Assembly (NCBI GenBank): GCA_036825155.1
Contig: DAISYU010000056.1
Location: 1-20,423 of the forward strand
Length of the DNA: 20,423 bases
Source: DSAD01 sp036825155
Lineage (GTDB): Bacteria; Desulfobacterota; Desulfomonilia; UBA1062
Reading direction: 5' to 3'
The position numbers were made by a program, and so were the translations under genes. Each line of letters begins with the position of its first letter. Position 1 is the first letter of the stretch. The notes under the pieces are model-generated. The model was not told the DNA's origin. It saw only the letters and a list, made by a program, of their open reading frames with translations, and searched no databases. Positions 7,181 through 14,226 of the stretch are shown piece by piece.

Positions 7181-7675
7181 ATGGAAAAAAGATGTTTTCA
7201 TTGTCTGGGATGGGCAAATAAGAGATTTGGTTCATCAGGTCTCACCCTGATAGAATTAATGCTCGTGGTGGCCATTGTCGGAGGATTGACCGGGTTGGCA
7301 ATACCGGCGTATTCCAAGCACAGGGACAAGGTTCTTGCCCAACAGGCTGCGGCAGACATCCTGAATATCGAATTGAGCCTGGATAAATACTATGCTGAAA
7401 ACGGCCGTTACCCGGACAGCCTTGCCGATATCGGCAAGGCCGGACTACAGGATCCGTGGGGAAATAGTTATCGATTCCTGAATATGGCAAACGATCCTCA
7501 TCAGAATCTCTGTCGCAAGATTCGCAACATCCATCCCATCAATTCTGACTATGATCTGTACAGCATCGGCAAGGATGCGATGACGACGAAAAGTATAAAT
7601 GCAGACGTAAGTTGGGATGATATCATACGGGCATATGACGGGTCATTCGTAGGGAGAGCGCAGGATATAATTTAG
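7181..7675 (+). CDS. Type IV pilin-like / GspG-like pseudopilin
   Basis: A prepilin of 164 residues. The type III signal is SSG-LTLIELMLVVAIVGG: prepilin peptidase would cut after Gly20, leaving Leu+1 and the conserved Glu+5 before the hydrophobic assembly helix. The body carries NIELSLDKYYAENGRYPDSL and the DPWGNSYRF motif typical of the major type II secretion pseudopilin GspG, followed by YDLYSIGKDA. ATG 7181 is preferred. The GTG at 7169 would leave only one base after AAGGA (7163-7167), whereas 7181 leaves a rather long 13. The leader of 20 residues is long and has two Cys (5 and 8). No other pilus or type II secretion gene is adjacent; the HD-GYP gene follows 14 bases downstream, so the two are probably co-transcribed. 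Confidence 0.85.
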   Translation: MEKRCFHCLGWANKRFGSSGLTLIELMLVVAIVGGLTGLAIPAYSKHRDKVLAQQAAADILNIELSLDKYYAENGRYPDSLADIGKAGLQDPWGNSYRFLNMANDPHQNLCRKIRNIHPINSDYDLYSIGKDAMTTKSINADVSWDDIIRAYDGSFVGRAQDII

Positions 7676-7689
7676 ACAGGGATTTTTAC

Positions 7690-9822
7690 ATGAGTCGAGA
7701 TATAGCATTTTTTAAGAGCAAGGTTGCCCAGAGGATATTCATCCTGTTTATTATCTGTGCAGTAGCTCCCATGGGTATCCTTTCCGCTATCTCATTTTTT
7801 CAGATAGACCGCCAGTTTGACATGAATGAAAGAGAACAGCTTTATACTGAAGCAAAATCAAAGAGCACGGCCATCTTTGAGAGACTGATGCTTGTTGATT
7901 CTGGACTGAAGATTCTTGCCACTAATCTGAACGAAGATTCTTCCAAGGGAATGGGTATTCAAGATGTGCAAAAGCATGAGCTGCTGAATATGCATTATAC
8001 CTTTCTCGGCCTTATATCTGCTGACAATGATGGCCCTGCAGACGTTCTCTTCGGGAATATTTTTGAATTGCCGAGGTTGAATGAAAATCAGATACACAAT
8101 CTGGATTCTGACAAGACCATCCTGTTCACCGTTAATCAATATCCCGACAACTCATCAATTTTCATGGCTAGAAAGCTTGATAAGAAAGATGGCAGGATGA
8201 CAGTATTGCTGGCCGGAATCAGACCGGAGTATCTGATCGGTTTGAGCAATGAAGAGATTATGCTTGAACAGGTCAAGATATCGGTGATCGAAGATAATCG
8301 TATTATCTACTCTTCACTCCCGCATGACTGTGATGATGATCTTTTGGTTGGCTTGCCGCATTCTTCTTTGCGCTCCGGTAGTTTTAAATGGGTGTATGAT
8401 CACCAGTCGTTTCTGGCCGGCTGTGCGCAAATATTTACAAAGAGCAGATTTGAAGGACCCCTGTGGACTCTTGTCCTCAGCGAGTCGGAAAAATATGTGC
8501 AAGCCCCGATGCAGGAGTATAAGAAAGCATTTATCATTGTATTCATTTTGACCATACTCATTGTCCTACTCTTGAGCACGAACCAGATAAGAAAGAATCT
8601 CATCCCTCTTGTGAGGCTGCAAAGGGTAACCAGGAACATTTCAAGGGGTGATTTCAGTTCCCGTGTCGAGGTGGATGGCGGTGATGAATTTGCTGCCCTG
8701 GCAGAATCGTTCAATAACATGGCTGAAAAACTCGATCACCAGTTCAGGACACTCAGGACAATGGCAACCATTGATCATGCAGTCCTCTCTGTGCTCGATG
8801 CTGAAAAGATCGTGGATACGTTCATATCGCGTGCTGGCGATGTATTGCCGTGTGATTCCGTGAGCATCTGCCTTCCGGACAGTCAAACAGATGATACCTG
8901 GCATAATTATACAAAAGATGTCATGCATCCCGGGAAGAAGATATGCCGAGACATACAGATTCTCGGGGGAGAACTCGGCCAACTCTATCAGAATAAGGAA
9001 TACATGCTGTTGGATTACAAGCAGGCAATTCCCAGATACCTGAAAGAAATGTCGGGGCAGGGGATGCGGTCGTTTGTGGTCCTGCCCATACATCTCAAGG
9101 ATAAGGTTTCAGCGATAGTGTCCCTGGGAAACAGGGAGCAGGAAGACTATTCGAGAGATTTCCTGATTCAGGCACGACAGATATCGGACAGAATTGCTGT
9201 TGCCCTTTCAAACACGAACCTTGTGGAAGATCTGAACATGCTGAACTGGGGAACCCTGGTAACCCTTGCCCGGGTTGTTGATGCCAAGTCCCATTGGACA
9301 GCCGGACACTCGGAGCGTGTTGCAGATCTTGCAGTGACGATCGGGACCGCCATGGGTCTTTCAAAGCGAGAGATAACCTCGCTCAAGAAGGCGGGTCTTC
9401 TCCATGATATCGGCAAGATAAGCACCCCACATATACTGCTAGAAAAGCCGGGCAAACTTACTGATGAGGAATTCGGGATTATCCGGGAACATCCGGTAAA
9501 AGGAGCCCATATACTCGAGCCCATAACCCCGTACAGGGAGATTATACCCGGAGTGCTTCAGCACCATGAACGGTTTGACGGCAGGGGCTATCCTCACGGA
9601 ATCTCGGGCCGGGAGATCTCTTTGTATGCCCGTATCATTGCAGTTGCCGATGCCTATGATGCCATGGTTTCCGACCGGCCGTACCGAAGAGGAAAAAGCC
9701 AAGAGTTTGTCATAGATGAGATAAGACAACAGGCAGGGCATCAATTCGATCCCATAGTGGTGAAGGTATTTTTAAGCATCTTCTCGGAGGATGAGGCGGC
9801 GGAGGCGTGTGTAAGAGCATGA
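7690..9822 (+). CDS. Membrane HAMP-GAF-HD-GYP protein (c-di-GMP phosphodiesterase)
   Basis: A membrane signalling protein of 710 residues. TM1 is at about 15-37, a periplasmic sensor-like region of about 240 residues follows, and TM2 is at about 280-298. Then come a HAMP domain (about 300-350), a GAF-like domain (about 365-510) and an HD-GYP domain (about 520-700). The catalytic signatures look complete: HD in LLHDIGKIS (His572-Asp573), HHE-x-x-DG-x-GYP at 625-635 (HHERFDGRGYP), and ARIIAVADAYDAM with SDRPYR after it. It should hydrolyse c-di-GMP in response to a periplasmic or GAF ligand. AGGGA lies 7 bases before the ATG. The stop overlaps the next gene (ATGA). It sits between a pseudopilin and a small putative lipoprotein, which suggests local control of a surface or secretion process. 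Confidence 0.93.
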   Translation: MSRDIAFFKSKVAQRIFILFIICAVAPMGILSAISFFQIDRQFDMNEREQLYTEAKSKSTAIFERLMLVDSGLKILATNLNEDSSKGMGIQDVQKHELLNMHYTFLGLISADNDGPADVLFGNIFELPRLNENQIHNLDSDKTILFTVNQYPDNSSIFMARKLDKKDGRMTVLLAGIRPEYLIGLSNEEIMLEQVKISVIEDNRIIYSSLPHDCDDDLLVGLPHSSLRSGSFKWVYDHQSFLAGCAQIFTKSRFEGPLWTLVLSESEKYVQAPMQEYKKAFIIVFILTILIVLLLSTNQIRKNLIPLVRLQRVTRNISRGDFSSRVEVDGGDEFAALAESFNNMAEKLDHQFRTLRTMATIDHAVLSVLDAEKIVDTFISRAGDVLPCDSVSICLPDSQTDDTWHNYTKDVMHPGKKICRDIQILGGELGQLYQNKEYMLLDYKQAIPRYLKEMSGQGMRSFVVLPIHLKDKVSAIVSLGNREQEDYSRDFLIQARQISDRIAVALSNTNLVEDLNMLNWGTLVTLARVVDAKSHWTAGHSERVADLAVTIGTAMGLSKREITSLKKAGLLHDIGKISTPHILLEKPGKLTDEEFGIIREHPVKGAHILEPITPYREIIPGVLQHHERFDGRGYPHGISGREISLYARIIAVADAYDAMVSDRPYRRGKSQEFVIDEIRQQAGHQFDPIVVKVFLSIFSEDEAAEACVRA

Positions 9823-10190
9823 TAAAGAGATATCTAGTGGTTCTTATAGGGTGCATCTTATCAGTCCTGTGCATGCAGTGCACAGGCAGTTCGACCTCAC
9901 CTGTTGAGATTGTGGGCACATGGGCCACTTCTGATGAACACTATACCAGTGAAACTATCGAGATTGCTGCAGACACAATTATCATGAGCTCCAGGAGCCA
10001 GGGGGTCTTTGTATATACCATAGACAAGGTAACATCTGAAAAAGGACACCTCCATAACAGTACCCTGTATACCATCACCTATACTGACCAATCAGGAGAG
10101 AAGAATCTTCTCAACCTCATTTACATGCCTGAAGACGGTGGCGCGTTACTGTTTAAATCTGAACAGGATGTTGTCTGGAAAAGGATCTAG
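9819..10190 (+). CDS. Small putative lipoprotein of unknown function
   Basis: A protein of 123 residues with a positively charged start (MIKRY), a hydrophobic segment and several cysteines (12, 18, 21). LIGC (9-12) fits a lipobox, but the leader would be very short and hydrophobic residues follow it; LCMQC is a poorer fit. Export is likely and lipidation uncertain. The mature part starts with VEIVGTWATSDEHYTSETIEI and looks like a small beta-rich domain of the lipocalin-like 'GTW' type, ending in VVWKRI. No family is assigned with confidence. The start at 9819 gives an ATGA overlap with the HD-GYP stop; a GTG at 9807 is the alternative. It is probably the last gene of the pseudopilin operon. 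Confidence 0.65.
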   Translation: MIKRYLVVLIGCILSVLCMQCTGSSTSPVEIVGTWATSDEHYTSETIEIAADTIIMSSRSQGVFVYTIDKVTSEKGHLHNSTLYTITYTDQSGEKNLLNLIYMPEDGGALLFKSEQDVVWKRI

Positions 10191-10481
10191 GTTCTCTTTC
10201 GTGCATGTGGAAAGGGAGTAATTCCGCACGAATACTCTTGGTTGATCAAGTGAATATCTGATGTGTCTGTTTCAAGATCCCTGGCCAAAAAGGTTATCCC
10301 TGTTGCTGTCATGAACCGTATTCATAGCTGGAATAATTATCGGCTATCATATCTATCGTGAGGTATCTCATTGCCCGCAGTGGATAACAGGGGTATAATC
10401 GAAAAACAGATCATTTGTATTGTGGGGAAGAGATTCCCTGTTGGAGAAATCCATTTTTCTATAACCAAGAAGGAGAGAGAC
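10191..10481. other. Intergenic region with one irregular hairpin
   Basis: In 291 bases between the putative lipoprotein and the acyl-CoA dehydrogenase no gene was found. TCGTGC (10199-10204) pairs with GCACGA (10226-10231), with an inner GGAA/TTCC stem (10209-10212 with 10222-10225) and an ATGT bulge. No T-run follows, so a rho-independent terminator is doubtful. No clear promoter was recognised, although one is expected here. Confidence 0.4.
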
Positions 10482-11756
10482 ATGTACGACTTTCTGTTGA
10501 CCCCGGAGGAAAGGTCACTGCGTGATGAGGCTCGCCGGTTTGTCCGTGAGGAGGTATCCAGCGAATTTCTGCGTAAGATGGACAAAGATGAGATCATCTA
10601 TCCAAGGGACTTTGTGGAAAGGCTTGCAGACTACAATCTTCGCGGTATTCGCTTTCCTGAAAAATACAGCGGCAGAGGCATGAGCTGGGTTGCCGATGTT
10701 GCTGCAACAGAAGAGATCGGCTGCCTCGGCATGGCTCTCGGATGTGCCTTTGTCATGCCCTCCATCGTAGGAGAGGCGCTGAACAAGTTTGGCACAGTAC
10801 AGCAGAAGGAAAAGTATCTGAGGCCCTATATCGAGGGCCGGCTCGTTGCTGCAGAGGCTCTGACAGAGCCGAGGGGCGGATCTGACTTCTTCGGTGCAAC
10901 AACAAAGGCAGTACTCGATGGAGATCATTTTGTCGTGAACGGACAGAAACGCTTTGTTGTCGGGGCAGACGGTGCCGATTTCTTCCTGGTCTACTGCAGG
11001 ACAAATTTTGAGCCGGATGCACACAAATACCAGCGGATAAGCCTGCTCATCATCGATAAGGGTCCCGGTGTGGAAACCGAATATCACTACGGACTTCTTG
11101 GCTGCAAGGGGGGAGGGACCGGGAGACTCGTGTTCAGGGATGTCAAGGTGCCGAAGGAAAACCTTGTGGGTGAACTCCATGGCGGTGCGCTATGCTTCAA
11201 TCAGATGATGATTCCGGAACGGCTGACCTCGGCAGCAGGGTGTCTGGGCGTCTGGGTTGCACTGGATCTTGCGGTACGGTATACGAACAGGCGGGCGGCA
11301 TTCGGCAAGCTGGTACGAAAGTTTCAGGCCGTGAACTTCCTGGTGGCTGACTCCATCACCCAGTTGGATGCTGCCAGGGGGCTTACCTATATGGCTGCCC
11401 GCGCAGTTGATGAAGACTACCCGAATAAGCGTCGTATCGTGAGTGAAGCGAAGAGGTTCTCCACAGAGGCTGCATGGAATGTCGTGAATAATGCCATGCA
11501 GGTTATGGGCGGTATCGGGTACACCGAGGTCTATCCTATTGAACGTGCTTTGCGTGATGTCCGGCTTGCCCTCATCTGGACCGGTACCAGCCAGATCATG
11601 AACCTCATGATACAGCACGAGTATTATGATGAGGTCTTAAACCAACCTTATGACCGAAGGCACATGGAAAAGGACGCCATGAATCCTGATGAGAGCGAGC
11701 GGTGCTTTACCGATGAAGACATGTGGCGGGTTCATGAGAAAAAGACTGTAGATTGA
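10482..11756 (+). CDS. Acyl-CoA dehydrogenase family flavoprotein
   Basis: An acyl-CoA dehydrogenase of 424 residues (FAD-dependent alpha,beta-oxidation of an acyl-CoA, passing electrons to ETF). The family order is intact: a helical N-domain (FLLTPEERSLRDEARRFVRE), the mid-domain flavin motif AEALTEPRGGSDFFGA, the beta-domain ending VFRDVKVPKENLVGE, and C-domain helices with TNRRAAFGKLVRKFQAV and QVMGGIGYTEVYPIERALRD. The usual catalytic Glu in the C-terminal Y-E-G-T motif is absent: the sequence reads IWTGTSQIM with Thr367. Glu246 in PERLTSAAG occupies the helix-G position used as base by isovaleryl-CoA and long-chain dehydrogenases. The start at 10482 is set by AAGGAG 6 bases upstream; an upstream TTG reading from 10371 has no such site. 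No ETF or CoA-ligase gene is adjacent, so the substrate is unknown. Confidence 0.9.
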   Translation: MYDFLLTPEERSLRDEARRFVREEVSSEFLRKMDKDEIIYPRDFVERLADYNLRGIRFPEKYSGRGMSWVADVAATEEIGCLGMALGCAFVMPSIVGEALNKFGTVQQKEKYLRPYIEGRLVAAEALTEPRGGSDFFGATTKAVLDGDHFVVNGQKRFVVGADGADFFLVYCRTNFEPDAHKYQRISLLIIDKGPGVETEYHYGLLGCKGGGTGRLVFRDVKVPKENLVGELHGGALCFNQMMIPERLTSAAGCLGVWVALDLAVRYTNRRAAFGKLVRKFQAVNFLVADSITQLDAARGLTYMAARAVDEDYPNKRRIVSEAKRFSTEAAWNVVNNAMQVMGGIGYTEVYPIERALRDVRLALIWTGTSQIMNLMIQHEYYDEVLNQPYDRRHMEKDAMNPDESERCFTDEDMWRVHEKKTVD

Positions 11757-11826
11757 TGTGGAACACGCCCCGGTTCAGGTTGGTTGATGAAGTAGGGCTT
11801 CTTCCGTTTTGTGGAAGTGTTAAAGC

Positions 11827-12123
11827 TCAGTTTCTCGGAGAGAATCGAACATAGGTGTCTTTCGGTACCTTGTAGAGCGTGATGCTGATACCGTATTCCG
11901 GGCTCACTGACATGGAGATGTAGCTGTTTGCAAGTTTCTTCCTCAACTCGATAACTTTCTTGTGCAGATACCAAGTCTGATAATATCCGGGGATGCCGAG
12001 GAGCCGTTTTACCTCTGAAGGGGGAAGGATAAATCCCTGACACTCATTCTTGATCAACTCTTTAATGATTGTTACGGCCTGGCCGCATCGCCTGTCCTCT
12101 TGAAGGTTTATGTGTTCTCCCAT
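11827..12123 (-). CDS. Small conserved-looking protein of unknown function
   Basis: I do not recognise this gene. From the ATG at 12123 it encodes 98 residues beginning MGEHINLQEDRRCGQAVTII. It has a predicted helical N-half (KELIKNECQGFILPPSEVKR), then a short region LLGIPGYYQTWYLHKKVIEL that resembles a small winged or helix-turn-helix fold, and a beta-like basic end (GISITLYKVPKDTYVRFSPR). An AAAGGGG lies 9 bases before the ATG on the minus strand. A longer reading to 12237 would run through the sigma-54 promoter and is therefore rejected. The perfect -24/-12 promoter 66 bases upstream supports a real, conditionally expressed gene. It converges with the acyl-CoA dehydrogenase gene. Confidence 0.6.
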   Translation of the reverse strand: MGEHINLQEDRRCGQAVTIIKELIKNECQGFILPPSEVKRLLGIPGYYQTWYLHKKVIELRKKLANSYISMSVSPEYGISITLYKVPKDTYVRFSPRN

Positions 12124-12200
12124 GATCAAGCACCCCTTTAACTTCAATCTGCCCCGAGAATGCCTCATTGTAATGACTTGTAATATTAGATGGTTATTGA

Positions 12201-12216
12201 GCAATGACTGTGCCAA
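12201..12216 (-). promoter_or_regulatory. Sigma-54 (RpoN) -24/-12 promoter
   Basis: Read on the minus strand, the sequence is TTGGCACAGTCATTGC. This gives TGGCAC (12215-12210), five bases, then TTGC (12204-12201), with GG and GC separated by exactly ten bases. This is the consensus RpoN arrangement. Transcription would start near 12189, leaving a leader of about 66 bases before the ATG at 12123. Confidence 0.75.
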
Positions 12217-12254
12217 ACAACAGTGCAATGTTTTCAATGAGTTAAATGTTAAAA

Positions 12255-12263
12255 TGCTATAAT
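12255..12263 (+). promoter_or_regulatory. Extended -10 promoter, probably for the DUF481 gene
   Basis: TGCTATAAT is a perfect extended -10 element (TGn-TATAAT); no good -35 lies 17 bases upstream. Transcription from about 12270 would give the DUF481 gene a leader of about 240 bases that contains the hairpin at 12286-12304. Confidence 0.45.
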
Positions 12264-12508
12264 AAAGCGCCAGGAAAGAAAATGATTGCCCTTATTTTGG
12301 GCAAACAATTTCCACTCTACTATGTCATGGGGCGGTAGGCTGGAGAGGATGAGCTCGGCTATTTCTTCGGTATACCTCGACGATTCCTTATAGGTTGGTA
12401 TTTGAGTGTGGAGGCAGGACTTGAAAAATATCACCTAGGGTCTATTCTTATCGGGTATCAAATTGTTCATCTATGAATCTCCATGGTCCCTGTATGAGGA
12501 TGCAGTCT

Positions 12509-13237
12509 ATGGGTACTGGGAAGATCTCCTCAATGCTGGTGTGTTGCATGCTATGTGTGTTGTCCTGCGGGTATGCTCAGGGGAAGAATTTCAGCGACGA
12601 GACAGAACTGGCATATCTGGATACTGCAGGGAATACGGATGTGGTGGTCTTTTCAGCCAAGAATAGTATGCAATATGCATTCTCTGAGTACGTCGAAGGG
12701 GTCTGGAAGGTCAGCGGACGGTACGGCAAGAGCAGTGGTGTGAAGAATGTAGAGCGTTACAGTTCCGAACTGCGCATCAATTACCTTTTTGCCGACAAGC
12801 TGTATTCCTCCGTTATCTCAAAATGGGCAACAGACGAGTTTGCAGGTATTCATTGGCAGTATTATATCGGTCCCGCGCTGGGATATCACTTTATCGAAGG
12901 TCCTACCCATTTTCTCTCCATGGAAGCCGGGATAAACTATACGGTGGTAGATTACACGGATCATGCTGTTGACAGATCCTTTGAAGGCAGGGCCTTCACC
13001 GGGTATGAATATGTAATCACGCAAATGACAAAACTTAAATCGTCGATAGAGTTTTTCTATAATTTTGAGGAGAGTAAAGCATTCAATATAAATTCGGAGA
13101 TTTCACTGGTAAATACCCTGGATGAATATTTTGGGGTCAAGACCAGTCTTGAAGTGGAGTATAATAACAAGCCTATTCCCTCGACACTCAAAAAAACAGA
13201 TACCGTGCTGTCTTTTGCCATTGTGTTTACATATTAA
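12509..13237 (+). CDS. DUF481 (YdiY-like) outer-membrane protein
   Basis: An outer-membrane beta-barrel protein of 242 residues related to the 'salt-induced outer membrane protein' YdiY/DUF481 family, whose exact role is not established. A hydrophobic signal sequence (MGTGKISSMLVCCMLCVLSC, ending at about GYAQ) precedes the family start DETELAYLDTAGNTDVVVFS. Alternating beta-strands with acidic and aromatic residues follow (YSSELRINYLFADKLYSSVI, YIGPALGYHFIE, FEGRAFTGYEYVI). The chain ends in an aromatic residue (VFTY), as expected for insertion by the Bam complex. ATG 12509 is chosen because GAGGA (12496-12500) lies 8 bases before it; in-frame ATGs at 12473, 12494 and 12500 have poorer sites. 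Cys20 sits in VLSC, a marginal lipobox. Confidence 0.82.
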   Translation: MGTGKISSMLVCCMLCVLSCGYAQGKNFSDETELAYLDTAGNTDVVVFSAKNSMQYAFSEYVEGVWKVSGRYGKSSGVKNVERYSSELRINYLFADKLYSSVISKWATDEFAGIHWQYYIGPALGYHFIEGPTHFLSMEAGINYTVVDYTDHAVDRSFEGRAFTGYEYVITQMTKLKSSIEFFYNFEESKAFNINSEISLVNTLDEYFGVKTSLEVEYNNKPIPSTLKKTDTVLSFAIVFTY

Positions 13238-13402
13238 CCCGGGTCAGACATGTCCACTGTGTGCAGTAAGAGTTTGATGGACCGGTATATGAAGAGAGCA
13301 AAACAATAACCGGGTGAGTGGAATGCTGGGGTAATGGGTAAAGAGAGAATTACATGGCACAGGGCCTGAGAACCGGGTCTGAGCCCTCAGGCTTTGAATC
13401 CT

Positions 13403-14086
13403 CTATGAGCCTGGGCGCTCGCCGGGTTCCTCGTCCTCGGCAAAGAAGTCGAGAAGGCTGTCTTCGATGTGCAGGCTGGAGCCCTCCCAGGTGAGGACGC
13501 CCTGCTGTTTCAGCCGCTGGATCATGCGGCTCAGCGTTTCCGGGATCGTTCCGATTGCCGATGCGATCTCCTTTTTCGAGATGTCCACCTCGTAGGGATC
13601 ATTTCTGCCGTACCTCTCGAGGATGAACCTGAAGAATCGCTCTTCCACATCATATGAGGTGAGGTAGAGGATCCTCTCGGCAAGAAAGCGCTGCTTCCTC
13701 ATGAGCAGGCCTATGAACTCATTGCGGAAGACGGCGATATCGAGCAGGGAAAGGAAGAATCTTCGCGGGATCTCCAATACACTGCCCTCCGAGATCGCTA
13801 CGGCATTCACCGGATACTGCTCGTTTTCAAAGAGGATGACCTCTGCAAAAACATCAAAGGGCTGTATGATGCGCACCGTGACCTCCCGGCCGTCGGCAGA
13901 GGTCTTGTACAGTCTCACCCCGCCGGATGCCAGCAGGAAAAAGGATGCCCCTGTGCTGCCTTCAAGGAAAAGGATATCTCCACGGCTGAATGACCGAACG
14001 GATGCATGGCGTGCAACTGCAGTGAGCATCTCATTGCTCAACTCTCTGAACAGGTCGGCATTTTTCAGGATCTTCAAGACATCCAT
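13403..14086 (-). CDS. Crp/Fnr-family transcriptional regulator (HcpR-like candidate)
   Basis: A regulator of 227 residues. It has an N-terminal cyclic-nucleotide-binding-like beta-roll (about 10-125), a long dimer helix (about 125-150) and a C-terminal winged helix (about 150-215). The recognition helix contains ETLSR (183-187), the E-x-x-S-R pattern with which FNR-type proteins read TTGA half-sites. There is no cysteine anywhere, so it is not an oxygen-labile Fe-S FNR, and no canonical cAMP pocket was identified. The start at 14086 is chosen over a longer reading to 14299 because the family begins here (MDVLKILKNADLFREL) and the extension would cover the divergent promoter region. It is divergent from a ferredoxin gene, with an FNR-type dyad between them, which resembles HcpR neighbourhoods. 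Confidence 0.88.
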   Translation of the reverse strand: MDVLKILKNADLFRELSNEMLTAVARHASVRSFSRGDILFLEGSTGASFFLLASGGVRLYKTSADGREVTVRIIQPFDVFAEVILFENEQYPVNAVAISEGSVLEIPRRFFLSLLDIAVFRNEFIGLLMRKQRFLAERILYLTSYDVEERFFRFILERYGRNDPYEVDISKKEIASAIGTIPETLSRMIQRLKQQGVLTWEGSSLHIEDSLLDFFAEDEEPGERPGS

Positions 14087-14141
14087 ACCGGCACCATAAT
14101 GGGTATGAAAATGTGATTGCAAGGATAAAAAGAGGGTTCTT

Positions 14142-14155
14142 TTGACTTGAGTCAA
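14142..14155. promoter_or_regulatory. FNR/HcpR-type operator TTGAC-N4-GTCAA
   Basis: TTGAC (14142-14146), TTGA, GTCAA (14151-14155) is a perfect dyad with the FNR half-site spacing, lying between the divergent Crp/Fnr and ferredoxin genes. A possible -10, TACATT (14182-14187), would place the centre of the dyad about 41 to 45 bases upstream of the ferredoxin transcript start, consistent with class II activation. On the other side it lies about 60 bases before the regulator's own start codon, so autoregulation is also possible. Confidence 0.7.
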
Positions 14156-14226
14156 GTATTTTTCTGTCTGGATGATGCAGATACATTGCAGTACTTGAAG
14201 AGTGTTGTCGCTATAAGGAGTATGAC

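Larger units (their letters stand above)
12124..12508. other. Divergent intergenic region between the 98-residue gene and the DUF481 gene
   Basis: These 385 bases hold the minus-strand sigma-54 promoter (12201-12216) and a plus-strand extended -10 (12255-12263), followed by a small hairpin. TTGCCC (12286-12291) pairs with GGGCAA (12299-12304). A minus-strand reading of 61 codons at 12249-12434 lacks a ribosome site and is not accepted as a gene. Confidence 0.5.

Noticed and set aside
10240..10250. TTGATCAA as an FNR site upstream of the acyl-CoA dehydrogenase
   Set aside because: The half-sites lack the four-base spacer required for FNR-type binding.
10371..10481. N-terminal extension of the acyl-CoA dehydrogenase from a TTG codon
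   Set aside because: AAGGAG lies 6 bases before ATG 10482 and the family alignment begins there; the extension has no family similarity.
10515..11180. Minus-strand reading of 221 codons inside the acyl-CoA dehydrogenase gene
   Set aside because: It is antisense to a confident gene, Cys/His-rich and without family features; it is a shadow.
12249..12434. Minus-strand reading of 61 codons starting at GTG
   Set aside because: It has no ribosome site, a stop directly upstream and no recognised similarity, and it overlaps the presumed DUF481 promoter and leader. A decayed gene remnant cannot be excluded.
13360..13395. Terminator for the Crp/Fnr gene (CCTGAG/CTCAGG stem)
   Set aside because: Only six base pairs, a long loop and no T-run on the relevant strand.
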